Shown here: one piece after another, positions 9,242 to 16,220 of the stretch
Layout of the letters: the number at the start of each line of letters is the position of its first letter
Position numbering within the stretch: position 1 is the stretch's first letter
Made by a program: the position numbers and the translations under genes
The notes under the pieces: generated by a model
The model's input: only the letters and a program-made list of their open reading frames with translations
Told to the model about the DNA's origin: nothing
The model's database searches: none
NCBI GenBank assembly: GCA_022711765.1
Contig: JAKLEB010000002.1
Span: 1,184,620-1,248,619, forward strand
From: Candidatus Krumholzibacteriota bacterium
GTDB taxonomy: Bacteria > Krumholzibacteriota > Krumholzibacteriia > LZORAL124-64-63
Direction: 5' to 3'
DNA length: 64,000 bases

Positions 9242-10198
9242 TCAGGCCACCTCCCGCTGCGACCCGGCGGCGCGGGTCAGGGCGATGAAGGTGTCCTCGA
9301 GCGAGTACCGCGACTCCTGCAGCTCGGTCAGCGGCCAGCCGCGCTCGCTGGCCAGGCCGGCGATCGCGCCGAGGAGGTCGTGGCGGAAGGGCGCGCGCAG
9401 CTCGAAGCGGCAAGCGCCGTTCGGCGCCTCGCCCAGGGCCCGCAGGCTCGAGAGCGCCGGCAGGCCGCGCAGCGCCGGCTCCACCTCGGTCGCCGGGCGC
9501 CGCAGCGTGAGGAACACGCGGTTCTCGCCCATGGCCCGTTCCGTGAGCTCGCCGATCCGCCCGTCCGCCACGATGCGGCCCTCGTTGACGATCGCCACGC
9601 GGTCGGTGACCGGGCCGACCTCCTGCAGGATATGCGTGGAGAAGATCACCGTCTTGTGGCCGGCCAGGCTCGCGATCAGCTGGCGGATCCCGATGATCTG
9701 CAACGGGTCGAGGCCGCTGGTGGGCTCGTCCAGGATCAAGATGTCCGGGTCGTGGATCAACGCCTGCGCCAGGCCCGTGCGCTGCCGGAATCCCTTGGAC
9801 AGCTCCTGGATACGCTTCTTGTACTCGGTGCGCAGCCCGCAGGCCTCGACGCACCAGGCGAGGCGCTCGCGCAGGCGGGGGTTGGCCAGACCGCGCGCGC
9901 GACCCACGAAGACCAGGTACTCTTCCACGCTCATGTCATGGTAGAGGGGGACGTTCTCGGGCAGGTAACCGATCCTGCGCCGTACGGACAGGGGCTGCTC
10001 CAGGACGTCGATCCCATCGACCGTGACCTGGCCGCCGTCAGGCGCCAGGAAGGTCGTGATGATCTTCATGGTCGTGCTCTTGCCGGCGCCGTTGGGGCCG
10101 AGGAAGCCGAGGATCTTCCCCTTCTCGACCGCGAACGACACCCGATCCAGCGCGACCGTGCTCCCGAAGCGCTTCGTGACGTCGCGTACTTCGATCAT
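9242..10198 (-). CDS. gldA: GldA-type ABC ATPase
   Basis: 318 residues. The start ATG 10198 has AAGGAGAG about 8 bases upstream and begins MIEVRDVTKRFG, the usual start of the family; a longer in-frame extension to 10306 reads as non-coding Ala/Pro/Arg sequence. Walker A is GPNGAGKST near residue 37, the signature is LSKGFRQR, and Walker B is ILILDEPTSGLD. After the ATPase core there is a roughly 90-residue C-terminal domain typical of GldA/NatA-like exporters. It is the first gene of the cluster gldA-gldF-gldG-DUF4340, which probably is one transcript. Confidence 0.93.
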   Translation of the reverse strand: MIEVRDVTKRFGSTVALDRVSFAVEKGKILGFLGPNGAGKSTTMKIITTFLAPDGGQVTVDGIDVLEQPLSVRRRIGYLPENVPLYHDMSVEEYLVFVGRARGLANPRLRERLAWCVEACGLRTEYKKRIQELSKGFRQRTGLAQALIHDPDILILDEPTSGLDPLQIIGIRQLIASLAGHKTVIFSTHILQEVGPVTDRVAIVNEGRIVADGRIGELTERAMGENRVFLTLRRPATEVEPALRGLPALSSLRALGEAPNGACRFELRAPFRHDLLGAIAGLASERGWPLTELQESRYSLEDTFIALTRAAGSQREVA

Positions 10199-10340
10199 CT
10201 CCGAAGCTCTCCTTGCAGGGCTGGGGGTCCGGTCAACCGTCGAAGCGGCCCCTTGGCAGGTCGGGGCCGGCCGCATAGAGTATGCGAAACTGGCAATATA
10301 CTGCAAGCGGGCGCGTCAGTTCCAGGTTTTTGGAGGGTCC

Positions 10341-10763
10341 ATGCCAGCGTCCCCCGAGTCCGCGGCCCGTCTCTTCCGGTACACGCTGCCGGGCGGCTGG
10401 GTGGTGCTCGCCGGCCGCACCGATCGCGACAACGACCTCTTGAGCCTCAAGCTGGCCCGCCCCAACGACTGGTGGTTCCACGTCAAGGGTCTGCCGGGCA
10501 GCCACGTCGTCCTGCAGGTCCCGTCCGGCGAGGAGCCGGACCGCGACACGGTGCGGGCGGCGGCGGCCGTCGCCGCCTGGCACTCCAGGAAGCGGGCGGC
10601 GCGATCGGTGGCCGTGACCGCGACCCGGGCCCGCTACGTGACCAAGCCGCGCGGGGCGCCGCCGGGCACGGTGTCGATCCGGCGGGAGACGGTTCTCCAG
10701 GTCAAGCCCGGGCTGCCGGAGGCGGCCGGAATCCGGGGCGCCTCCGCCGACGATCCAGGTTGA
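10341..10763 (+). CDS. Stand-alone NFACT-R (DUF814) domain protein
   Basis: 140 residues that consist almost only of the NFACT-R domain, recognised from DWWFHVKGLPGSHVVL near residues 43-58. This domain is the RNA/tRNA-contacting part of RqcH/Rqc2/FbpA proteins of ribosome rescue, but the NFACT-N and coiled-coil parts are absent here. ATG 10341 follows GGAGGG by 4 bases. The Arg/Lys-rich middle (SRKRAARSVAVTATRARY) fits nucleic acid contact. It is divergent from gldA with a 142-base gap that contains a small AT-rich island near 10277-10302. A role in translation quality control is inference from the domain. Confidence 0.85.
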   Translation: MPASPESAARLFRYTLPGGWVVLAGRTDRDNDLLSLKLARPNDWWFHVKGLPGSHVVLQVPSGEEPDRDTVRAAAAVAAWHSRKRAARSVAVTATRARYVTKPRGAPPGTVSIRRETVLQVKPGLPEAAGIRGASADDPG

Positions 10764-10787
10764 CGAATCGCCGCCCGGTGCCACAAT
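10760..10787 (+). promoter_or_regulatory. Predicted sigma-70-type promoter for the LpoB-like gene
   Basis: TTGACG (10760-10765), a 16-base spacer and CACAAT (10782-10787) lie upstream of the lipoprotein gene. The -35 overlaps the stop codon of the NFACT-R gene. Confidence 0.45.
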
Positions 10788-10890
10788 CGCGCCGGTGGGA
10801 GCGGGGAACCTCGCGGAGGTCTTCGCGTTATCAATCGATCGCGCCCGGCTGCAATCTCGCCTGGGCGCCGGCGCAAGGAAGGAGTCGTCC

Positions 10891-11493
10891 ATGACCACCC
10901 GTGTGTACGTCGCCAGCCTGGCCCTGCTGGCCGTGGTCCTCGTCGGCTGCGGCGGCAAGACCGTCACCCGCGTCGATCCCGGCGAGCAGATCGACCTCAG
11001 CGGGAACTGGAACGACATCGACAGCCAGAACGTGGCGCAGGATCTGGTCAGCCAGATCACCTCCGCCGACTGGGTCGAGCGGCACCTCGAGGAGAAGGGC
11101 GAGCGGCCGACCCTCATCGTCGGGGTGATCCGCAACAAGACGGTCGAGCACATCCCGATGAAGACCCTGACCGCGGATCTCGAGCGCACCTTCATCGGCA
11201 GTGGTCGGGTCGAGGTCGTCGCCAGCCCCGAGGAGCGCGACCAGATCCGCGAGGAACGGGCCGATCAGCAGGACTACGCCTCGGCCGAGTCCATGGCCCA
11301 GTGGGGTCGCGAGCACGGCGCCGACTACATGCTCCTGGGCGAGCTGAACACGATCGTCGACCAGGAGGGCAAGGACCAGGTGAAGTACTACCAGACCGAC
11401 ACCTACCTGGTGAACCTCGAGAACAACGTGAAGGTGTGGGCCGGCCAGACGAAGACCAAGAAGGTCGTCAGCAACAAGAAGTACCGCGGGTAG
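10891..11493 (+). CDS. LpoB-like penicillin-binding-protein activator lipoprotein
   Basis: 200 residues. The start is ATG 10891 with AAGGAAGGAG upstream. A lipoprotein signal ends in LVGC (Cys near residue 18). The rest matches the LpoB/COG3417 fold: LIVGVIRNKTVEHI, then a helix with MKTLTADLERTFIGSGRVEV, AREHGADYMLLGEL-like and a C-terminal VKVWAGQTKTKK strand. LpoB in E. coli sits in the outer membrane and activates PBP1B; family members outside enterobacteria often sit next to COG3014, as here (8-base gap). The lipoprotein and family calls are good; PBP partner activation is inferred. Confidence 0.85.
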   Translation: MTTRVYVASLALLAVVLVGCGGKTVTRVDPGEQIDLSGNWNDIDSQNVAQDLVSQITSADWVERHLEEKGERPTLIVGVIRNKTVEHIPMKTLTADLERTFIGSGRVEVVASPEERDQIREERADQQDYASAESMAQWGREHGADYMLLGELNTIVDQEGKDQVKYYQTDTYLVNLENNVKVWAGQTKTKKVVSNKKYRG

Positions 11494-11501
11494 GGGCGCC
11501 G

Positions 11502-12941
11502 ATGATCCGCCCGCGCGCCCTGGCCGGCGCAGCCGGGGTCCTCGTGATCCTGGCCGCCGGCTGCGCGACCTACACCGCCAGGCTCGCCGATCTGCGGCCG
11601 CAACTCGCCGCGGGGGCCTACGATGACGCCCTCGCCACGGTCGAGAAGCACGCCGGCGGCAAGGATGTGCTGCTGGCGTTCCTCGAGCGCGGCCTGATCC
11701 TGCACTACGCGGGGCGCTGGACCGAGAGCAACGACGCGTTCGCTGCCGCCGAGCGCACCGCCGACGAGCTCTACGCCAAGAGCCTCAGCGAGGGCGCGTT
11801 CTCGCTCCTGACCAACGACCTGTCGATCAGTTACCGCGCCCGACCCTTCGAGCTGGCGATGGTGCCCTACTACCGCGCCCTGAACTACGTGGCGCTCGGC
11901 CTGCGCGACGACGCCCTGGTGGAGGCGCGCAAGTCCAGCCTGCTTCTTGCGGCCTACGTCGACGCCTCGATCAAGGGCGTCGAGCGGGGCGAGACCGGCG
12001 ATCTCGCCCGCACGAAGAACGATCCCTTCATGCTCTACTTCGCCGGCATGCTCTACGACTGGGACGGCGAGCTGAATGACGCGTTCATCGCCTACCGCAA
12101 CGCCGCGACGGCCTACCAGGACGTGCACGACCTGCTCGGCCTCGAGATCCCGCCGTGGCTCGGCCGGGATCTCGCGCGCTGCGCCGCGCGCCTCGGCTTC
12201 CCGGAGGAGCTGGCGCAGCTGCGCGACGCGTGTCCCGACGTCTTCGCGGCCGCGGGCGAGGCGCCGGCGGGACGCGAGGACTGGGCCTGGGTGGCGGGTC
12301 GGGGCGAGGTCGTCCTGCTGGTCGAGACCGGCTTCGTCCCGGCCAAGAGCGAGGCGCGGCTCGACCTGCCGATCCTCGAGTCCGACGACTACGACGACGA
12401 GGAAGACTGGGCCTACCGGATCGCGGAACGCTCCGCCTACTCCCGCGCGAACCTCGGCGGCGCCGAGATCGCGTACTGGCTGGCGATCGCGGTGCCGAGC
12501 CTGAAGGCCTCGCCGGGCCCGGTCCAGAACGTGCGCGTGGACGTTGCCGGCGGCGGTTCCGTCGCCGGCGTCCGCGCGCACCATCCGGCCGCCGCCGCCG
12601 GGATCACCTTCGACGCCGAGTACGGGACCATCCTCGTCAAGACGATCGTGCGCGGTCTGGCCAAGTACCTGGCGGTCGACGCGGTCGCCGGCGAGAACGA
12701 GACGTTCGGGTTCCTCGCCAACCTGTTCACCGCGGCGACCGAGTCGGCCGACACCCGGGGCTGGCTGACGTTGCCGGAGCAGGTCCAGCTGATCAGGCTC
12801 AGCCTGCCCGCGGGGGTCCACAACCTCTCGCTGGAACTGCTGGACGCGACCGGTCAGGCGATCGGTTCCGAGACGCTGGCGCCGGTGACCGTGCGCGCCG
12901 GGGACTGGACCTTCGTCAGCCGCCGGGTCTTCGCCCCCTAG
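11502..12941 (+). CDS. COG3014-like lipoprotein
   Basis: 479 residues. ATG 11502 is 8 bases after the LpoB-like stop. A lipobox LAAGC lies near residue 20. The N-terminal half is helical (YDDALATVEKHAGGKDVLLAFLERG, GRWTESNDAFAAAER) and TPR-like, and the C-terminal half is beta-rich with a DYDDEEDWAYRI acidic patch and a final TFVSRRVFAP. This architecture and the LpoB neighbour are those of the uncharacterised COG3014 family. It probably acts at the inner face of the outer membrane together with the LpoB-like protein. The biochemical function is unknown. Confidence 0.78.
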   Translation: MIRPRALAGAAGVLVILAAGCATYTARLADLRPQLAAGAYDDALATVEKHAGGKDVLLAFLERGLILHYAGRWTESNDAFAAAERTADELYAKSLSEGAFSLLTNDLSISYRARPFELAMVPYYRALNYVALGLRDDALVEARKSSLLLAAYVDASIKGVERGETGDLARTKNDPFMLYFAGMLYDWDGELNDAFIAYRNAATAYQDVHDLLGLEIPPWLGRDLARCAARLGFPEELAQLRDACPDVFAAAGEAPAGREDWAWVAGRGEVVLLVETGFVPAKSEARLDLPILESDDYDDEEDWAYRIAERSAYSRANLGGAEIAYWLAIAVPSLKASPGPVQNVRVDVAGGGSVAGVRAHHPAAAAGITFDAEYGTILVKTIVRGLAKYLAVDAVAGENETFGFLANLFTAATESADTRGWLTLPEQVQLIRLSLPAGVHNLSLELLDATGQAIGSETLAPVTVRAGDWTFVSRRVFAP

Positions 12942-12959
12942 CCCCGCCGATCGGCGGCC

Positions 12960-14357
12960 TCAGTCATGCAGGCGCATGGCGCGGCAATCGAGCGTGTCGA
13001 AAGGCGCCCGGCCAAGCTCGAGGCGCCGCTCGAGGAGCACCTCGACCAGCCGCTGCTGCTGGCGCGGGCTCAGGTCCACCGACCAGGCCGCCCGCTCGCC
13101 GGCCGTCGAGGTCCGGTGCAGGATCTCCCGATACAGCCGCTGCAGGAACCCGTCCCACTCGTCCGGCGGCAACGCCGGATCGGGCTCGGTGAAGGCGCCG
13201 ATCCGCGCCGGCCACGGATCCGGCAGCTGGGTCCAGTGCGTGTTGCCCGGCAGCGGCGGTTCGCCGGCCGGCGAGCCGAATTTCCGGTGGTACTCCTCGC
13301 TGATGAAGAAGCTCCATGCCAGGACGCCTCGCCGGCAGGCGGTGAGCGAGAGCCACCAGCGGTCGAGCTCCGCCGGCGCGGGCGACCGCCCGGCGATGCC
13401 GGGATAGAGGTCGGCCAGGAACGCTTGGGTGCGCGGCTTGCCGGCGGGCAGATGGATCGTGCGCTCGGCCGCGCCGGCGGCCAGCGCCGGCACCGCGCGC
13501 AGCCGCACGCATCCCGGACCCACGCGCATGTGCTCGGTCCACCGGTCCGGCAGATTCTGCGTCACCAGGGTCGCCAGCACTCCCATCGAGAGCGCGAGCG
13601 GCACGAGACCGCGCCCCCGGTCGTACTCCCGGGCCCAGACGGACATGCCGATCGCGCAGAGCGCCATGACCACGGGATTGGGCCAGTGCGCGAGAGCGAA
13701 GAGGCACGCGGCCGCAGCGGTCGCCGCGCGCCGCCGCCCGGCCGACAGCGCGCGCAACCAGGGCCAGGGGATGGCGAGCAGCAAGTAGAGCTGGACCAGC
13801 GCGTAGAGAGGATAGAGCGCGAGGGACAGCAGGAAGGACCCCGGCGCGGCGAGACTGCCGGTCCAGAGGCCGGCCGCCGCGATGCCCGCGAGCGCTGCGG
13901 CATGGCAGCCGATCCAGATCTTGCCCTCGAGCCAGCCCCGCCGGCCGCGGCCGAGCGCCGCCCTTGCCTGCGCGCCGCGGGCGAGCGCCCAGCCGGCGCC
14001 GGCGCTGGCGGCGAGCGCGACCGCCGCGCCGGCGTTCGGCAGACCGCTGGCCGGCAGGACCGACCACGCGAGGGCGAGCGGTCCAGCCGGCCAGAGCGCC
14101 AGGGCGACGAGCGCTCGCCGCTCATCCGCCTCCGGCCGGCGCCACCAGGCGACGGCCAGGGCGGCGCCTGCCGCGGCCCAGGCGATCGCGACCAGCGCCG
14201 GGGCGGACGACGGCCACGGACCGGGCCACGGCCAGGCGTAGGTCCGCTCGGCCGGGCACAGCCGCCAGACCACCGCGGCCAGCATGCACGCCGCGGTCCA
14301 GCCGACGATGGCGAGGAGGGGCCAGGACGGGGTGTTTCGGGTCTCGGCATTCGCCAT
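12960..14357 (-). CDS. Membrane protein with degenerate CPBP-like domain and C-terminal DUF4214-like domain
   Basis: 465 residues. The first ~290 residues hold about eight hydrophobic helices. Within them, FALAHWPNP followed by a helix and a GRGLVPLALS segment resembles motifs 2-3 of the CPBP (Abi/CAAX-type) intramembrane protease fold. The usual motif-1 glutamates are not visible in the preceding helix (QLYLLLAIPWPWLR), and the His expected after the last helix is Met. Residues ~320-440 are soluble and contain two stretches like DUF4214 units (FLADLYPGIAGRSPAPAELD, FLQRLYREILHRTSTAGERA). ATG 14357 is the start, though no strong ribosome site is seen. The product is probably not an active protease. 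Both domain assignments are by pattern only. Confidence 0.6.
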   Translation of the reverse strand: MANAETRNTPSWPLLAIVGWTAACMLAAVVWRLCPAERTYAWPWPGPWPSSAPALVAIAWAAAGAALAVAWWRRPEADERRALVALALWPAGPLALAWSVLPASGLPNAGAAVALAASAGAGWALARGAQARAALGRGRRGWLEGKIWIGCHAAALAGIAAAGLWTGSLAAPGSFLLSLALYPLYALVQLYLLLAIPWPWLRALSAGRRRAATAAAACLFALAHWPNPVVMALCAIGMSVWAREYDRGRGLVPLALSMGVLATLVTQNLPDRWTEHMRVGPGCVRLRAVPALAAGAAERTIHLPAGKPRTQAFLADLYPGIAGRSPAPAELDRWWLSLTACRRGVLAWSFFISEEYHRKFGSPAGEPPLPGNTHWTQLPDPWPARIGAFTEPDPALPPDEWDGFLQRLYREILHRTSTAGERAAWSVDLSPRQQQRLVEVLLERRLELGRAPFDTLDCRAMRLHD

Positions 14358-14407
14358 GGCGAAAGGCTAACGGCGGGCGGGCCGGTCACCAAGTCCATTC
14401 ATGGCGG

Positions 14408-14436
14408 TTGGCGGGTCGCCCGCGCTGTGGCATGAT
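14408..14436 (+). promoter_or_regulatory. Predicted promoter for the HDOD gene
   Basis: TTGGCG (14408-14413), a 17-base spacer and CATGAT (14431-14436) lie 46 bases upstream of the HDOD start. Confidence 0.45.
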
Positions 14437-14482
14437 CGCCGCACCGTCACCGATCCCGGCCCAACCTCACGGGAGTCGTGCC

Positions 14483-15325
14483 ATGCCCAAGGACCTCGCT
14501 TCACTCGTCGCCGCGACACCCGAGCTGGCGGCGATGCCGGCGACCAGCGCCCAGCTCCTGAAGCTCCTAGAGGAGCCCGACACCCCGGGCGCCGACATCG
14601 TTGCGGTCATCGAGAAGGACCCTGGCCTGACCGCCAACCTGCTGAAGCTCGCCAACTCGGCTTACTACGGCCTGCGCCGCGAGGTCGCGAGCGCCCGGGA
14701 TGCGCTCGTCATGCTCGGCAGCCGCACGGTCCTCACCATGGCGTTCGCGGCGAGCATGGGTCGCTTGCTGCAGATGCCGGTGACGGCGTATCGCCTGCCG
14801 CGCGGACAGCTCTGGCGCCACTGCCTGGCGGTCGGGCTCCTCGCGACCCGGCTCGTGCCCGGCGGGGGAGGCGCGGGCGGCCGCAACCGGGTGTTCACGG
14901 CCGGCGTGGTCCACGACCTCGGCAAGCTGCTCCTGGACCGGCCGCTGCGCGAGCGCCTGGAGGTGCTGCCGCAGGACCTCGACGCGGACGGGCTCGTCCG
15001 GGCCGAGCGGCAGCTGCTCGGCTTCGATCACGCCGAGGCGGGGGCCAAGCTGGCCGCGGCCTGGAATTTTCCCACGGACCTGGTCGACGTGATCGCCGGA
15101 CATCACGCGCCGGCGCCGGCCGGCGGCATGACCGCGGTCGTCCGGGCCGCCGACCTGATCGCGTCGCGGAACGGACACGACGGCGGCGCGCCGCGCGTGT
15201 CCGACGGCCAGCTCGCGCAGGCGATCGAGGCTGCCGGCCTCGACCCCGCGCGCACCGGCGAGCTGGTGGACCAGTCGCTGCGGGATCTCGACGGATTGCT
15301 CGTCCTGCTGGGGGCGGACGCGTGA
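14483..15325 (+). CDS. HDOD domain signalling protein
   Basis: 280 residues made of one HDOD domain (residues ~5-215). ATG 14483 was chosen from GGGAG 7 bases upstream and from the usual N-terminus with LPATSAQ-like text (here MPATSAQLLKLLEEP). Motifs include IVAVIEKDPGLTANLLKLAN, VHDLGKLLLDRP and HHAPAPAGG. HDOD proteins lack some of the metal ligands of true HD phosphohydrolases and usually act as non-enzymatic signalling or scaffold proteins, often in c-di-GMP or chemotaxis settings. It shares a GTGA overlap with the next gene and is therefore coupled to the small phosphatase. Confidence 0.9.
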   Translation: MPKDLASLVAATPELAAMPATSAQLLKLLEEPDTPGADIVAVIEKDPGLTANLLKLANSAYYGLRREVASARDALVMLGSRTVLTMAFAASMGRLLQMPVTAYRLPRGQLWRHCLAVGLLATRLVPGGGGAGGRNRVFTAGVVHDLGKLLLDRPLRERLEVLPQDLDADGLVRAERQLLGFDHAEAGAKLAAAWNFPTDLVDVIAGHHAPAPAGGMTAVVRAADLIASRNGHDGGAPRVSDGQLAQAIEAAGLDPARTGELVDQSLRDLDGLLVLLGADA

Positions 15326-15759
15326 AGGTCCTGTTCGTGTGCACCGCCAACTCGTGCCGCAGCCAGATGGCGGAGGCCTGGGCCCGCCGCCTGTTTCCCG
15401 CCGGCTGGGAGGCGGCGAGCGCCGGACTGGTCGTCCATCCGATCGGCCGGCGTACCCGCGCGATCATGGCGGAGGTCGGTCTGGACCTCTCCGAGCAGCA
15501 TCCCAAACCCATCGACACCTTCGACCTCGACGCCTTCGACCTCGTCGTCACCCTCAGCGACGAGGCCGGCCGCTACCTCCCGACCCTGCGGGATCCCGGC
15601 CGCCACTGGCGCCGGCCGATCGACGACCCGATGGAGGCGACGGGTTCGCCGGGGGAGGTGCGCGAGGCTTTTCGCGCCGGCCGGCGGCGCGCCGGGGCCA
15701 TCGTCGTCGAGGTCCTGGCCGCGTACGGTTGCGACCCCGGAACCGGCGTCGTTTCGTGA
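15322..15759 (+). CDS. ArsC-like low-molecular-weight phosphatase lacking resolving cysteines
   Basis: 145 residues. The start is GTG 15322, overlapping the HDOD stop (GTGA). The phosphate loop CTANSCRS (C-x5-R) near residues 7-14 and the acid loop DDPMEA near residue 102 mark the LMW-PTP/ArsC fold. Thioredoxin-linked ArsC needs two further Cys (TLC and KCP in family members); here these positions read TLS and YLP, so the triple-cysteine redox relay cannot operate. A protein tyrosine phosphatase or other phospho-residue role is more likely than arsenate reduction. No other ars gene is near. Confidence 0.8.
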   Translation: MKVLFVCTANSCRSQMAEAWARRLFPAGWEAASAGLVVHPIGRRTRAIMAEVGLDLSEQHPKPIDTFDLDAFDLVVTLSDEAGRYLPTLRDPGRHWRRPIDDPMEATGSPGEVREAFRAGRRRAGAIVVEVLAAYGCDPGTGVVS

Positions 15760-15847
15760 GCCCGCGGCCAGTCGCTGATCTCATTGATAATGATTCAGTT
15801 ACAGGTGATGTCCCGCATGGGGTGCGGATCGCTCCCGACTGCCGGAA

Positions 15848-15890
15848 GGGTTGCGCGGGGGCGACCCGGGCGGTGGCCACCGATTTTTTT
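15848..15890 (+). terminator. Possible terminator of the HDOD/phosphatase pair
   Basis: A 7-bp stem (15848-15854 with 15861-15867, including one G-U pair) is followed by the palindrome CGGTGGCCACCG (15871-15882) and a run of seven T (15884-15890). The T-run is what suggests termination; the hairpin closest to it has a tight loop, so this is tentative. Confidence 0.35.
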
Positions 15891-15990
15891 CGTGACTCCC
15901 AAACGATCGGCAAGCGCAGGTTAGCACGGCGTTAACGCGGCGTTGGGAAATGGATGTCCGTGGTCGCCGGGGATGCCGCGGAAAATCCCC

Positions 15991-16024
15991 TTGGACGTCC
16001 CGGAATCCGCGCGAGATATTGTGG
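15991..16024 (+). promoter_or_regulatory. Predicted nrdJ promoter with NrdR-box-like overlap
   Basis: TTGGAC (15991-15996), an 18-base spacer and GATATT (16015-16020). The stretch 16009-16024 (GCGCGAGATATTGTGG) matches 11 of 16 positions of the NrdR box consensus (ACACWATATATWGTGT) and covers the -10. A second, weaker candidate (10 of 16) is the palindrome 16059-16074. NrdR would be a sensible regulator of a ribonucleotide reductase gene, but the match is only moderate. Confidence 0.35.
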
Positions 16025-16220
16025 CTCCCCAAGGGAATGTGTCGGGTAGCGAAATCCGGCCCAACATCTTGGGCAGCCCGTGAACATCGATCATTTTCGA
16101 GGATCTGGAGCCATAGAGCGCAAGTTACGGTCTGCAACAGGACAGCGGGGGATGGTTGGTGACCCGGGGCGCGATGGATCGCGTCCTCATCCCCCGGCAG
16201 GCAGAAGGAGCCCAGCGACC

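Larger units (their letters stand above)
15760..16220 (+). other. Long non-coding stretch and leader before nrdJ
   Basis: About 460 bases without a convincing gene. It holds, in order: the possible terminator near 15848-15890, a more AT-rich stretch, a promoter-like pair TTGGAC-N18-GATATT (15991-16020), a perfect inverted repeat at 16059-16074, and a large stem (16146-16154 pairing with 16188-16196) that encloses a second small hairpin (16170-16175 with 16178-16183) just upstream of the GAAGGAG ribosome site. If transcription starts near 16027, the leader is about 190 nt. Small open frames on the minus strand here have no recognisable content. Confidence 0.55.

Noticed and set aside
15785..15799. 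Fur-box-like TGATAAT-G-ATTCAGT
   Set aside because: First half matches, second half matches only 3 of 7, and it lies far from any iron gene.
15554..16137. Small minus-strand open frames in the region before nrdJ
   Set aside because: No ribosome site, no domain, and the codon content does not resemble that of neighbouring genes.
16030..16200. Cobalamin riboswitch before nrdJ
   Set aside because: GGGAA followed by a GGG...CCGG stem looks partly similar, but the B12 box and CCCGCCACTG segment are absent.
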